From Dokdonella_A sp040005635 (GTDB lineage: Bacteria > Pseudomonadota > Gammaproteobacteria > Xanthomonadales > Rhodanobacteraceae): DNA of 64,000 nt. Below are positions 36,228 through 45,521 of this stretch, one piece after another. The notes beneath the pieces were generated by a model that was not told the DNA's origin, searched no databases, and was given only the letters and a program-made list of their open reading frames with translations. Location: positions 39,101 to 103,100 of the forward strand of contig JBDTYM010000002.1 in assembly GCA_040005635.1 (NCBI GenBank), given 5' to 3'. The translations under genes were made by a program, and so were the position numbers. How positions within the stretch are numbered: the stretch's first letter is position 1; each line of letters opens with the position of its first letter.

Positions 36228-37019
36228 ATGAGCTTTCGGCACGTTGTTGTCCTGACGGCGTTGCTTGCCGCCGGCCCCGCGCTGGCGCAGTCGCCGCCGG
36301 CAGAAGCACCGCCGAAGGCCGAGCCGCCCGAAGCAAGCTCGCCGGTGTCGAAGGCGGATCCGAACGCCCCGACCGCACCGACGCCGCCGACCAGCGCGCC
36401 GGCCAAGCCGGAAGCGCTGCCCGCCAACGCGCTCGTGCTCGGCGACGCCAAGAACGGCGAGACCAAGGCGGCCGTCTGCGGCGCCTGTCACGGCCTCGAC
36501 GGCAATCCGTCCGACAAGCAATACCCGAAGCTGGCTGGTCAGAATGAAGCGTATATCACGCGCCAGATCACGCTGTTCCAGACGCAGAAGCGGCAGAACG
36601 CGATCATGATGGGTTTCGCCGCGTCGCTGTCGCAGCAGGATATGCACGATATTGGCGCCTACTTCGCGAGCAAGGTATCGCTGCCCGGCATCGCCGACGA
36701 CAAGCTGCTGCAGCGCGGCCAGGCCCTGTACCGGGGCGGCGATGCCAAGCTCGGCATTCCGGCCTGCATGGCTTGCCACGGCCCGGACGGTCGCGGCATG
36801 GCCGGCACCGGCTTTCCACAGCTTGGCAGTCAGTGGGCCGACTATGTCTCCGCCAAGCTGAAGGATTGGAAGGGCGGCACCACGTGGGGCGATGACGCCA
36901 AGGCGAAGGTCATGCCGGCGATCGCGCAGAGCCTCGGCGATGCCGACATCAATGCGCTGGCGTCCTACGTCGAGGGCCTGCATACGGCAAACGCGGGAAC
37001 CACTACCGCTGCAAAGTGA
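36228..37019 (+). CDS. Cytochrome c4-type diheme cytochrome
   Basis: 263 residues. Signal peptide ending at ALAQ, then an unusual Pro/Ala/Glu-rich linker of about 50 residues, then two class I cytochrome c domains. Heme motifs are CGACH and CMACH. Typical c4 segments follow (AYITRQITLFQTQKR, ALASYVEGLH). It is a periplasmic electron carrier to terminal oxidases. GGAG lies before ATG 36228. The linker is longer than in usual c4 and may tether it away from the membrane. The dsbA genes follow in the same direction. Confidence 0.94.
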   Translation: MSFRHVVVLTALLAAGPALAQSPPAEAPPKAEPPEASSPVSKADPNAPTAPTPPTSAPAKPEALPANALVLGDAKNGETKAAVCGACHGLDGNPSDKQYPKLAGQNEAYITRQITLFQTQKRQNAIMMGFAASLSQQDMHDIGAYFASKVSLPGIADDKLLQRGQALYRGGDAKLGIPACMACHGPDGRGMAGTGFPQLGSQWADYVSAKLKDWKGGTTWGDDAKAKVMPAIAQSLGDADINALASYVEGLHTANAGTTTAAK

Positions 37020-37024
37020 TCCAA

Positions 37025-37048
37025 GCGCGCGCCCGTCGATGGCGGGCG
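37025..37048 (+). other. GC-rich hairpin between cytochrome c4 and first dsbA
   Basis: An inverted repeat GCGCGCCCG / CGGGCGCG with a short loop sits in the 109-base gap. No T-run follows; it may attenuate or stabilise the transcript between the two genes. Confidence 0.45.
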
Positions 37049-37128
37049 CGTCCCGCGGTGCGTTTGCAGATTCGCGCCGCGTCGTTCTGCCGCTGCCTGG
37101 CGTCGGTGCCACCCCTTCGGAGAATTTC

Positions 37129-37809
37129 ATGCTGAAACGCGTTTCCATCCTGCTGTTCGGTCTCGCCTTCGCCACGCTCGGCCATGCTGCCGATGAAGCG
37201 TTCGAGGCCGGCAAGCAGTACTTCCCGGTCGAACCGGCGCAGCCGACCGGCACCGGCGACAAGATCGAAGTCATCGAGGTGTTTTCCTACGCTTGCCCGG
37301 CCTGCAACCTGTTCCAGGGAACGATGCAGAAGGTCAAGGCCGCGTTGCCGGCAAACGCCGAGATGGTGTATCTGCCCGCTGCATTCCGCCCGGACGAGGA
37401 CTGGCCGACGTTCCAGCGTGCGTTCTACGCGGCGCAGACGCTCGGTATTCTCGACAAGTCGCACGACGCCACGTTCGACGCGGTTTGGAAGCCGGACGGT
37501 ACGCTGCATATCAGCGACCCGACGACGCATCGCCCGGTCAAGGACATGCCGAAGATTGAGGACGTCGGCGCGTTCTATGCCTCCAAGTTCGGCATCAAGG
37601 CCGAGGACTTCGTCGGCGTCGCGAATTCGTTCGCGGTCAATACGAAGATGAAACGCGCCGATGCGCAGATCAAGACCTACGGCGTCGATTCGACACCGAC
37701 GCTGATCGTCAATGGCAAGTATCGTCTGACCGTGGCCTCCGCCGGCGGCGCCGACAAGCTGGTGCCACTGATCAAGTTCCTGATCGCCAAGGAAAGCGCC
37801 GGCAAATAA
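37129..37809 (+). CDS. dsbA: Thiol:disulfide interchange protein DsbA, copy 1 (CPAC)
   Basis: 226 residues. Signal peptide MLKRVSILLFGLAFATLGHA. Thioredoxin fold with helical insert; the active site is FSYACPACNLF, and the cis-Pro loop is GVDSTPTLIV. CPAC differs from the usual DsbA CPHC, which should change redox potential. It also has an insert around residues 120-140 (GTLHISDPTTHRPVKD) absent from copies 2 and 3. CGGAG lies nine bases before ATG 37129. It heads three tandem paralogues. Confidence 0.92.
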   Translation: MLKRVSILLFGLAFATLGHAADEAFEAGKQYFPVEPAQPTGTGDKIEVIEVFSYACPACNLFQGTMQKVKAALPANAEMVYLPAAFRPDEDWPTFQRAFYAAQTLGILDKSHDATFDAVWKPDGTLHISDPTTHRPVKDMPKIEDVGAFYASKFGIKAEDFVGVANSFAVNTKMKRADAQIKTYGVDSTPTLIVNGKYRLTVASAGGADKLVPLIKFLIAKESAGK

Positions 37810-37846
37810 GCCGCCGCCCATGCCCACCTCTTCGGAGTCTCCCGCG

Positions 37847-38524
37847 ATGCGCATGCATTCTTCGTTCCCGCACGGAGGCATCCTGCTCGCAGGGTGCCTG
37901 ATCGCCGGCCTGCTGAGTGCCCCGCTCGCCTTCGCCGCCGACGGCACCACGGCGAAATGGCAGGCCGGCGAGGCGTACCAGCTGATCGATCCGCCGGTGC
38001 CGACCGTCAACGGCAACAAGATCGAAGTGCTCGAGGTGTTTTCCTACGCCTGCCCGCACTGCGCGCATTTCCAGCCGTATGCGGACAAGCTCAAGGCGGG
38101 TCTGCCGGCCAAGGCGGAATTCAGTTTGTTGCCGGCGGATTTCCAGGAGCGCTGGGTGATGTTCGCGCGCGGCTTCTACGCGGCGCAGGCGCTCGGCCTC
38201 GTCGATAAGACGCATCAGGCGCTGTTCGATGCGATCTGGCGTGACAATCGGCCGATCAACTCGCTCGACCAGCTCGCCGACTTCTATGCCGAGAACGGCG
38301 CGGACAAGAACAGTTTCCTGTCGACCGCGCAGTCGTTCGTGGTCGAGGGCGATCTCGCCCAGGTGCGCCAGAAGGAAGCAGCCTACGGAGTCGACTCCAC
38401 GCCGACCCTGATCATCGACGGCAAGTATCGCGTCACCGCCGATTCGGCGAAGAAGATCGGCTTCGAGGAAATGGTCCAGATCGCGCAGTACCTGATCGCA
38501 CAGGAAGCAAAGAAGAAGCATTGA
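37847..38524 (+). CDS. dsbA: Thiol:disulfide interchange protein DsbA, copy 2 (CPHC)
   Basis: 225 residues from ATG 37847, which has CGGAG nine bases upstream as in copy 1; an ATG at 37820 would add nine residues. Signal peptide GILLAGCLIAGLLSAPLAFAA, standard active site FSYACPHCAHF and cis-Pro loop GVDSTPTLII. It oxidises cysteines of exported proteins. It lies 37 bases after copy 1. It is closer to copy 3 at the active site (CPHCAHFQPYA in both). Confidence 0.93.
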   Translation: MRMHSSFPHGGILLAGCLIAGLLSAPLAFAADGTTAKWQAGEAYQLIDPPVPTVNGNKIEVLEVFSYACPHCAHFQPYADKLKAGLPAKAEFSLLPADFQERWVMFARGFYAAQALGLVDKTHQALFDAIWRDNRPINSLDQLADFYAENGADKNSFLSTAQSFVVEGDLAQVRQKEAAYGVDSTPTLIIDGKYRVTADSAKKIGFEEMVQIAQYLIAQEAKKKH

Positions 38525-38614
38525 TCGCCGCCACGCATCGCCGCAACGGAACGATCGTTGCGCTGCAGGGTCTTGCACACGCTCCACCCTCACCACACCG
38601 ACGAGGACATGATC

Positions 38615-39286
38615 ATGTTGAAGCGTCTGGGCCTGCTGCTCGCCGGTCTGCTGCTGGTTTCCACCTGCGGCGCAGCGGAAACCGCCGCCAAACCGGCAAC
38701 CTCCTGGGAGGCCGGTAAGAACTATTTCGTGATCGACCCGCCGCAGGCGACCGCGAGCGGCGACAAGATCGAAGTGCTCGAAGTGTTCTCGTACGCCTGT
38801 CCGCATTGCGCGCATTTCCAGCCGTATGCGGAACAGCTGAAGGCGGCGCTGCCGGCGTATGCAAGCTTCAGCTACATGCCGGCCATCTTCAATGCACAAT
38901 GGGAACCGTTCGCGCGTGCGTTCTACACCGCGCAGTCGCTCGGCGTGCTCGATGCGACCCATCAGGCCCTGTTCGATACGCTGCATCGCGACCATGTCTC
39001 GCTGCGCTCGATCGATGACCTCGCCGGGTTCTATGCGCAGCACGGCGTCGACAAGTCGAAGTTCCTCGCGACCTCCGGTTCGTTCGAGATCGAAAGCAAG
39101 CTCACGCGCGCGCGCGACATCGTCAAGGCGGATGGTGTCGACGGCACGCCGAGCATCGTCGTCAATGGCAAGTATCGGGTCACCGGCCAGTCCGCCGGCG
39201 GCTATCCGCAGCTGATCGAGCTGGTCGGCTTCCTGGTCAAGCAGGAACACGATGCGGCAGCGCAGCCCTCCAAGAAGAAAAAATAG
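38615..39286 (+). CDS. dsbA: Thiol:disulfide interchange protein DsbA, copy 3 (CPHC)
   Basis: 223 residues from ATG 38615; GAGG at 38603-38606 is eight bases upstream, whereas ATG 38609 would be too close. Signal peptide LKRLGLLLAGLLLVSTCGAA, with a Cys near its end. Active site FSYACPHCAHF; cis-Pro loop GVDGTPSIVV differs from copies 1 and 2 (STPTL), which should affect substrate release. Lys-rich C-terminus. The 90-base gap to copy 2 is larger, so it may be partly independently expressed. Confidence 0.93.
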   Translation: MLKRLGLLLAGLLLVSTCGAAETAAKPATSWEAGKNYFVIDPPQATASGDKIEVLEVFSYACPHCAHFQPYAEQLKAALPAYASFSYMPAIFNAQWEPFARAFYTAQSLGVLDATHQALFDTLHRDHVSLRSIDDLAGFYAQHGVDKSKFLATSGSFEIESKLTRARDIVKADGVDGTPSIVVNGKYRVTGQSAGGYPQLIELVGFLVKQEHDAAAQPSKKKK

Positions 39287-39373
39287 GCCCGCTGCGGTCG
39301 CCACGCGAACGCGCGGCTGCGCGACCGACTTTTGGCGCTTGCCGCTGCAACACGTGCTGGTTAGCCTCGACGG

Positions 39374-40171
39374 ATGAGCCCCGCCGTCGCCGTCCGTGCC
39401 ACGCCGCCTTCGCGATCGCTGCGTGTGTTGAGCTGCAACATCCTCGCCGGTGGCAGCGTGAAGCGCTATCGCGACTACGTCACGCACAGCTGGAAGCATG
39501 TGCTGCCGACCGGCAAGCGCGCGAACCTCGACGGTCTCGCGCGCGTGATCGGCGAGTTCGATCTGGTCGGGCTGCAGGAAGCGGATGCCGGCTCGCTGCG
39601 TTCGGGTTTCCTCAACCAGACCCAGTATCTGGCCGAGACGGCGAACTTCCCGTTCTGGAGCCACCAGCCGAACCGGCGCGTGTCGCGTCTGGCGACGTCG
39701 AGCAATGGCTTGCTCGCGCGCTGGCAGCCGGATGAAGTGCTCGACTATCCATTGCCAGGCCGCATTCCCGGACGTGGCGCGCTGTGGTCGCGCTTCGGCA
39801 GCGGCGCCGACGCGCTCATCGTCGTCGTCGCGCATCTTTCACTTGGCGCGGTCGCGCGCGCGCGCCAGCTGGCGTTCCTCGCCGAGTTGATCGGGCAGCA
39901 TGCCCACGCGATCCTGATGGGCGACCTCAATACGCCGGCGCGAGGCGGCGAGTTCGACCTGCTGTATGCACGCACGACACTGCAGCGTCCGACCGAAGCG
40001 CCACCGACGTTTCCGAGCTGGCGGCCGACGCGCGCGCTCGACCATATCCTGGTGTCGCGCGCGCTGACCGTCGAAAAATTGTGGGCGCTGCCGTATCCGG
40101 TGTCGGACCATCTGCCGATTGCGGCGCAGGTGCGGTTGCCGCTGGCTTCGGGCTTGCTGGTTGGCGTTTGA
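39374..40171 (+). CDS. Endonuclease/exonuclease/phosphatase-family protein
   Basis: 265 residues. All EEP fold motifs are present: LSCNILAG (Asn), GLQEADAG (metal Glu), VVVAHLSLG (His), MGDLNTP (Asp/Asn), DHILVS and SDHLPI (Asp-His). Members hydrolyse phosphodiesters of DNA, phospholipids or nucleotides. There is no clear signal peptide, so it is probably cytoplasmic. A homologue also follows dsbA in relatives as far as recalled. The substrate is not predictable from sequence. Confidence 0.9.
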   Translation: MSPAVAVRATPPSRSLRVLSCNILAGGSVKRYRDYVTHSWKHVLPTGKRANLDGLARVIGEFDLVGLQEADAGSLRSGFLNQTQYLAETANFPFWSHQPNRRVSRLATSSNGLLARWQPDEVLDYPLPGRIPGRGALWSRFGSGADALIVVVAHLSLGAVARARQLAFLAELIGQHAHAILMGDLNTPARGGEFDLLYARTTLQRPTEAPPTFPSWRPTRALDHILVSRALTVEKLWALPYPVSDHLPIAAQVRLPLASGLLVGV

Positions 40172-40212
40172 GGCGGACTCGGCGCCGACAACGCTTGCTC
40201 GCGGTCTCACTG

Positions 40213-40242
40213 AAAACAAAGGGGCCGCACTTGGCAGCCCCT
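40213..40242 (-). terminator. Probable terminator of TonB-dependent receptor gene
   Basis: Minus-strand stem AGGGGC / GCCCCT with an eleven-base loop, followed by TTGTTTT. It begins 26 bases after the receptor stop. Confidence 0.7.
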
Positions 40243-40267
40243 CTGCATCCCCAAAACCTTCAACGGA

Positions 40268-43165
40268 TCAGAACTTGATGCTGGCCTCGACATAGCTGAA
40301 GCGGCCCGGCAGGTCGTAGTTCGACGCGTCATAGCCATTCAACGAGCAGCTCAGGCACGTCGGCGGGTCCTTGCCGAACAGGTTGTTGATGCCGGCCGAA
40401 ATGCTGAAGTTGTACTTGACCGGCAATTTCCAGGTCACGCGTGCGTCGTGATACGTCGTGGCGCCGAGCTGGTGCGTGCCATTGATGCGACCACCGAAGA
40501 CATTGGTCTGGTCGCTGCAGATCGGGAAGCCGGCCGCCGAACCACAATCCTCGAGCAGCTTGGACAGGTAGCGCACGGTCCAGCTCGCGCTCCAGTCGGC
40601 CAGACTCCAACTGGCGATGAAGGTCGACTTGATGCGCGCAATGCCGCTGTCGGCCACTTCGATGCCGACGCGATTCGGCTCGCGAGCGCCGGTATCGGTC
40701 GAGACGGCCTTGTAGTCCTTCGTATAGGTGACGTCCCAGTTCGTGCCGAACTGGCCTAAGCCGGTATCGGGGCTGCGCCAGACCAGGCCGTAGTCGACGC
40801 CGCTCGTATCGATGCGACCGAGATTGCGCAGCGTGTTGTTGAAGCCGTTGATCGAACCGTTCGCCGCGCGCGTGATGCCGTCGCAGTACGATGGATCGAG
40901 CGTCTCGACGCAGCGGTTCAACTGCGTCTGTGCCGACTGCGCCTGGATCGCGTTCTCGATCTTGATGCGGTAGTAGGTCACCTCGAAATCGACTTTCTGA
41001 GCCCACGCCGTGTTCTCGGCCCAGCCCGGGCTGTAGACGCCGCCGAGTGTCGTGCTCTTCGATTCTTCCGGCTTCAGGTTCGGACTGCCGCCGGTGATGA
41101 TCGAGATCTGCGGATTATTCTGCGTGAAGCCGGCCGGCACGCCGAGCGCGGCGCAATTGGCGGTCACGTTGCCGCCGCAGGGATCGACCAGCTGCGCATC
41201 GAAGCGCGAGAACGTGCTGAACAATTCGCCAATCGACGGCGCGCGGAATCCTTCGGCCCAGGTGCCGCGGAAGGTCAGGTCGTCCACCGGCTGCCAACGC
41301 AGGCCGAACTTGCTGTTCGTCGTGCTGCCGAAGTTGGAGTAGTCCGAATAGCGCGAGGCGACGCTCAGATCAAAGTGCTTGGCGAACGGCTGGTCGGCCA
41401 GCAGTGGCGCGTTGAGTTCGACGTAGTACTCGTTGACCGAATAACCGCCGCTGGTCGGTCCGGACGGCACGCCATTCGAGTCACCCGCGGTGACCACCGA
41501 GTCGGGTGTGTACGAACCGTTGAGCTTGCGATGTTCGTAGCCGGCAGCGAAATCCAACGCACCGGCCGGCAGCTGGAACAGGTTGCCAGAGAGGTTCGCC
41601 GTCCACATCTCGAGTTTCTGCTTGCTGCGATCGGTTTCGTTGAACAGGATGTAGTTCAGCATGTCCTGCGTGATGGTGCCGGGGCCGCCGAACAGATTCA
41701 ACGGCACGCAAGGGGCGTTGCACTGATCGATCGGACCCAGCGCCGTCATGATGTGGCGGATGTTGTAGGTGCCTCTGACCGTCTGCGTCGCGTCATTCGT
41801 GCTGTTGACGTAGTTGACGTCCCAGAACAGCTGGTGATCGCTGAAGGTGATGTCGCCGTTCAAACCGGTCGCGTAGTACTTGGTGTCGACGCTCTGCTTG
41901 AAGATGCGCGGACCGCCTTCGACCATGCGGCGGCCGAGGCCGAAGTCCGGGCTGTTGCCGTCGAGCGTGAAGCCAAACGGATTGTACGGGTTGGTCGCGT
42001 CGACGCCGACGCGGTAGCACAGATCGATCGCCTGGCAAAACTGCTGGCCGAGGAAGACCGGTTCCGGCGCTGCCTGGTTCTGTGAATCGCGCGAGTTGTA
42101 CAGGCCCTTCATGTAGAAGTTGACGTGATCGGTGATGCGATAGGTGCCTTGCGCGAAAATGCTGTCGCGATCCTGCGGCGTCAACAGCAGGTTGTAAGGC
42201 GCGAAGTTGAAACGATCAGCATTGCTCCAGTTGTGAAAGCCGTCCGGGAACGACTGCAGGCCGCCGTTGCCGCCGACGCCATTGGCCGTGATATTGCAGA
42301 ATCCACCGTCGCAAATGACGCCGCCGCCGGTCTGGGGATAACCGCTACCCGTCGGCGTATCGAACAGATAGCGCGTGAACGGGGTAGCCGAACTGCCACT
42401 CGCAAGCCCGGTACCCGGAACCGGCGAATTGCCCGACTGGCTCCAGTCGCCCGAGCTGATTCCGTTCTGCTTGAAGTGGGCGATGTCCATGAAGAAGTCG
42501 AACTTGTCGGTGCTGCCGCCCAGCGAAATATTGCCCGAATAGGTCTTGCCGTCACCGGTCGAATAGTCGCCGCCGTAGACATGCAGGGCGAGACCGTCCT
42601 GCTTCTTCTTGGTGATGATGTTGATGACGCCCGCGATCGCATCGGAACCGTACAGCGCCGAGGCGCCGTCCTTCAGGATCTCGATGCGATCGACGATGCT
42701 GGCTGGAATCGTGTTGAGATCGACCGCCGCGGAGACGCCCGAGGCGGAGGATTCGTTGATCCAGCGCAGGCCGTCGACCAGGATCAGGGTGCGCTTGGCG
42801 CCGAGGTTGCGCAGCGAAACCGTGGTCGAACCGGAGCCGACGCCGCCGCCATCGGGCGGGAAACCGAAGTTGCCGGCCGAATTGAACTTGGTGTTGAGCG
42901 AGGAGCCGCTGACCGAAAGCCGTTGGATCACATCGCCGATCGAGCCGAGACCGGTCTGCTCGATGTCCTTCGAGGTGATCGTCAGAATCGGAACCTGACC
43001 TTCGACCTCAGCTTTCTTGATGCGCGAGCCGGTGACCTCGATCGCCTGCAGCGTCTGCGCGTCATCGCCGCCTTTTTGCTGCGCCAACGCGGGTAATGAC
43101 GTGGTTCCTATCAGCAGGGCCCAGCCTGCCATTGCCGTCAACCTGATACTGCGACGTGCCTTCAT
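40268..43165 (-). CDS. TonB-dependent outer-membrane receptor
   Basis: 965 residues. Signal peptide (LTAMAGWALLIGTTSLPALA), probable Ton box LQAIEVTGSRI near residue 40, plug domain (TSKDIEQTGLGSIGDVIQRL, LVDGLRWINES, DRIEILKDGASALYGSDAIA) and a large beta-barrel ending in aromatic FSYVEASIKF, as required for outer-membrane insertion. ATG 43165 with GGGGAGA is chosen over an upstream start. The receptor type common in Xanthomonadales imports iron complexes, plant sugars or peptides; the ligand is unknown. The TonB-like gene at 18009 could energise it. A palindromic site lies upstream. Confidence 0.94.
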   Translation of the reverse strand: MKARRSIRLTAMAGWALLIGTTSLPALAQQKGGDDAQTLQAIEVTGSRIKKAEVEGQVPILTITSKDIEQTGLGSIGDVIQRLSVSGSSLNTKFNSAGNFGFPPDGGGVGSGSTTVSLRNLGAKRTLILVDGLRWINESSASGVSAAVDLNTIPASIVDRIEILKDGASALYGSDAIAGVINIITKKKQDGLALHVYGGDYSTGDGKTYSGNISLGGSTDKFDFFMDIAHFKQNGISSGDWSQSGNSPVPGTGLASGSSATPFTRYLFDTPTGSGYPQTGGGVICDGGFCNITANGVGGNGGLQSFPDGFHNWSNADRFNFAPYNLLLTPQDRDSIFAQGTYRITDHVNFYMKGLYNSRDSQNQAAPEPVFLGQQFCQAIDLCYRVGVDATNPYNPFGFTLDGNSPDFGLGRRMVEGGPRIFKQSVDTKYYATGLNGDITFSDHQLFWDVNYVNSTNDATQTVRGTYNIRHIMTALGPIDQCNAPCVPLNLFGGPGTITQDMLNYILFNETDRSKQKLEMWTANLSGNLFQLPAGALDFAAGYEHRKLNGSYTPDSVVTAGDSNGVPSGPTSGGYSVNEYYVELNAPLLADQPFAKHFDLSVASRYSDYSNFGSTTNSKFGLRWQPVDDLTFRGTWAEGFRAPSIGELFSTFSRFDAQLVDPCGGNVTANCAALGVPAGFTQNNPQISIITGGSPNLKPEESKSTTLGGVYSPGWAENTAWAQKVDFEVTYYRIKIENAIQAQSAQTQLNRCVETLDPSYCDGITRAANGSINGFNNTLRNLGRIDTSGVDYGLVWRSPDTGLGQFGTNWDVTYTKDYKAVSTDTGAREPNRVGIEVADSGIARIKSTFIASWSLADWSASWTVRYLSKLLEDCGSAAGFPICSDQTNVFGGRINGTHQLGATTYHDARVTWKLPVKYNFSISAGINNLFGKDPPTCLSCSLNGYDASNYDLPGRFSYVEASIKF

Positions 43166-43466
43166 CGATGTCTCCCCGACGCTGCGATGGTGGGTTGGCA
43201 ATCTGCCAAACGATCTGTTCCGACGCGGTGGCTGTGTATAAAAGTGCAAAGGAAATGTAAGACAAACGTTTGAATTTTGCTATATGTCGGTAATGGTATG
43301 GCTCGTTGGAACCACGCGTTGACGGCGTCGATCCGAGCCATCCTCGTCGCCGTCGAGCCGCTGTGAACCCTTGCAGACAGCCTTCTGCGCGGTCTTGTGC
43401 ACGGCATGCGGCAACCGCACAAATCGCGGCGCTACACTGTCGCGCCCCCTCTCGCCGGCTTTTTCG
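43166..43466. other. Divergent promoter region of TonB receptor and slt
   Basis: 301 bases without a gene. It contains a minus-strand -10-like TATACA at 43235-43240 and the palindrome at 43263-43272. AT content rises around 43235-43290. No reliable slt promoter was identified. Confidence 0.5.
43263..43272. promoter_or_regulatory. LacI-like palindromic operator upstream of TonB receptor
   Basis: CAAACGTTTG is a perfect palindrome with central CG and flanking AA/TT, the pattern of LacI-family operators (AANCGNTT). It lies about 25 bases upstream of the candidate -10 of the receptor gene. The regulator is not in the window. Confidence 0.4.
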
Positions 43467-45521
43467 ATGCCCGTTCGCTCCAATCGCCTGTTGCGGCTGT
43501 TGTTTCTCGCTTGCATCGGCTTGATCGCCCCCTTGTTGCACGCCGACGACCGTTCGCTCGACCGCGAGCATTTCCGCACCGCCCTGGCGACAGCCCAGCA
43601 CGCCAACGACCCCAGCTGGAAGCGACTCGCCGCCGCGCTCGACGAAACGCACTATCCGCTGACCCCGTATATCGAACTGACCGTGCTGCGCGCGCGCGTC
43701 GCCAAGCTGCAACCGGGCGAGGTGCAGGATTTCCTCAAGCGCTGGCCCGACACGTTGCCCGCGAACGACCTGCGCGACGCTTACTTGCGCGAGCTGGCCC
43801 GGCGCGGCGAATGGACGACGTTTCGCACGCTGTGGACGAAGAGCAACGATCGCGACCTGCAATGCGATGCCTTGCGGGCGCGCCTTGCAGCCAATGGCAA
43901 GCTTGTCTACACAGGCGATCTCGACATGCTCTGGCAAGGCTCGCGCAATCTGCCGGGTTCGTGCGACCCGGTGTTCGCAGCCGCCCACCGCGACGGTGTG
44001 CTCACCGATACGCAGGTGTGGGAACGCCTGCAACGCACCGCCGCGGCCGGCAACGCCGATGCCGCGGCGGAGACAGCCGCGCTGCTCGATGGCGCCGAGC
44101 GCGCCGATGCCGAGCGCATCGTCGCCGCATTGCGCGAACCCGCCGCCATGCTGACGAAGGCAAAGACGGCGGGCGACAGCCCACGCACGCGCGATGCGAT
44201 CTCGTACGCATTCGCACGCCAGGCACGCCGCGACAGCGCGTCGGCGGAGACCGCCTGGGCCGATCTCGGCACGCGCTTTGCGTGGGATGATGTACAGAAG
44301 AACCGTATCTTGAACGCGATCGCGGTGTTTCGCGCGACCAGCTATTCGCCGGATGCGTTGGCGCGCCTGAAGGCATTGCCCGCTGCAGCCGAAGACGACG
44401 CCACGCGCGAGTGGCAGGTGCGCATCGCGCTGACCAACGGCGACTTCAAGGAAACCCTCGCCGCGCTCGACGACCTGTCCGAGACGCAGAAAGCCGACCC
44501 TCGCTGGCGCTATTTGCGCGCGCGCGTGTTGACCAAGCTCGAGCGTCGGGCCGAGGCGACGCCGATCTTCAACGAGGTCGCGCGCGAATCGAACTTCTAC
44601 GGCTTTCTCGCCGCCGACTGGAGCGAACAGCCGTACACGATCTGCACGCGCACGCTGGCAGGCGATCCGTCCAGCGAGGCGATGCTGTCGAAGCAGGCCG
44701 ATCTCGATCGCGCCTTCGAGTTCCGTGAACTCGGCATGCTGCGCGAAGCGCGGCGCGAATGGGATTTCGCAATGACCAAGCTCGATGCGAATCAGCGCCG
44801 TCTCGCTGCGGACCTCGCCTACAAGCGCGGCTGGTACGACCGCGCGGTCTTCGCCTACTCGGCCGACCCGGAAACGCAGCGGCTGTACGAACAGCGCTTT
44901 CCGCTCGGCATGGAAAAGCAGGTTCGGCGCGAGGCGCGCGTGGCCGGCATCGACCCGGCGTGGGCCTACGCGATCATCCGCGCCGAGAGCGCCTGGATGA
45001 CCGACGCGCACTCGCACGCCGACGCGTATGGCCTGATGCAGTTGCTGCCCGGTGTCGCCAAGCAGCTGGCCAAGGCCGAGAAGCTGCCGTATTCGAATGC
45101 GCAGGATCTGTTCGACCCCGATCTCAACGTGCAACTCGGCACGCGCTTCCTCGGCCGCATGGCCGACAAATACGACGGCAGTCCATGGCTCGCCAGCGCC
45201 GCCTACAACGCCGGCGAAGCGCCGGTCGGACGCTGGCTCGACGCGCGCGCCACGCTCGATCCGGATTTCTTCATCGAGACGATCCCGTACAAGGAAACAC
45301 GCGAGTATGTCTCGCGCGTGCTCGCCTTCAGCGTGATCTACGACTGGCGCATGAACGGCAATGTGCACGCACTTTCAGCGCGCATGCCAAAGGTCGGCCA
45401 GGCTTACCAGGCGCCGGACGAGAAGACGCCGCGCAAGGCGGTCGTCTGCGCCATCGACCCTGTCGCGGCGCCAGCGCCGGCGATGTCGTCGGCGGCGACG
45501 CCCTCTGTGGCGCAGCCATGA
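43467..45521 (+). CDS. slt: Soluble lytic murein transglycosylase
   Basis: 684 residues. Cleaves peptidoglycan glycan strands to 1,6-anhydromuropeptides in the periplasm. A signal peptide (RLLRLLFLACIGLIAPLLHA) is followed by a long alpha-helical U-domain with TPR-like repeats and a C-terminal Slt domain. The catalytic Glu lies in IIRAESAW near residue 510; the GLMQLLPGVAKQ and AYNAGEAPVGRW motifs are present. It starts at ATG 43467, directly before the signal peptide, and overlaps the next start (ATGA). Confidence 0.95.
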   Translation: MPVRSNRLLRLLFLACIGLIAPLLHADDRSLDREHFRTALATAQHANDPSWKRLAAALDETHYPLTPYIELTVLRARVAKLQPGEVQDFLKRWPDTLPANDLRDAYLRELARRGEWTTFRTLWTKSNDRDLQCDALRARLAANGKLVYTGDLDMLWQGSRNLPGSCDPVFAAAHRDGVLTDTQVWERLQRTAAAGNADAAAETAALLDGAERADAERIVAALREPAAMLTKAKTAGDSPRTRDAISYAFARQARRDSASAETAWADLGTRFAWDDVQKNRILNAIAVFRATSYSPDALARLKALPAAAEDDATREWQVRIALTNGDFKETLAALDDLSETQKADPRWRYLRARVLTKLERRAEATPIFNEVARESNFYGFLAADWSEQPYTICTRTLAGDPSSEAMLSKQADLDRAFEFRELGMLREARREWDFAMTKLDANQRRLAADLAYKRGWYDRAVFAYSADPETQRLYEQRFPLGMEKQVRREARVAGIDPAWAYAIIRAESAWMTDAHSHADAYGLMQLLPGVAKQLAKAEKLPYSNAQDLFDPDLNVQLGTRFLGRMADKYDGSPWLASAAYNAGEAPVGRWLDARATLDPDFFIETIPYKETREYVSRVLAFSVIYDWRMNGNVHALSARMPKVGQAYQAPDEKTPRKAVVCAIDPVAAPAPAMSSAATPSVAQP

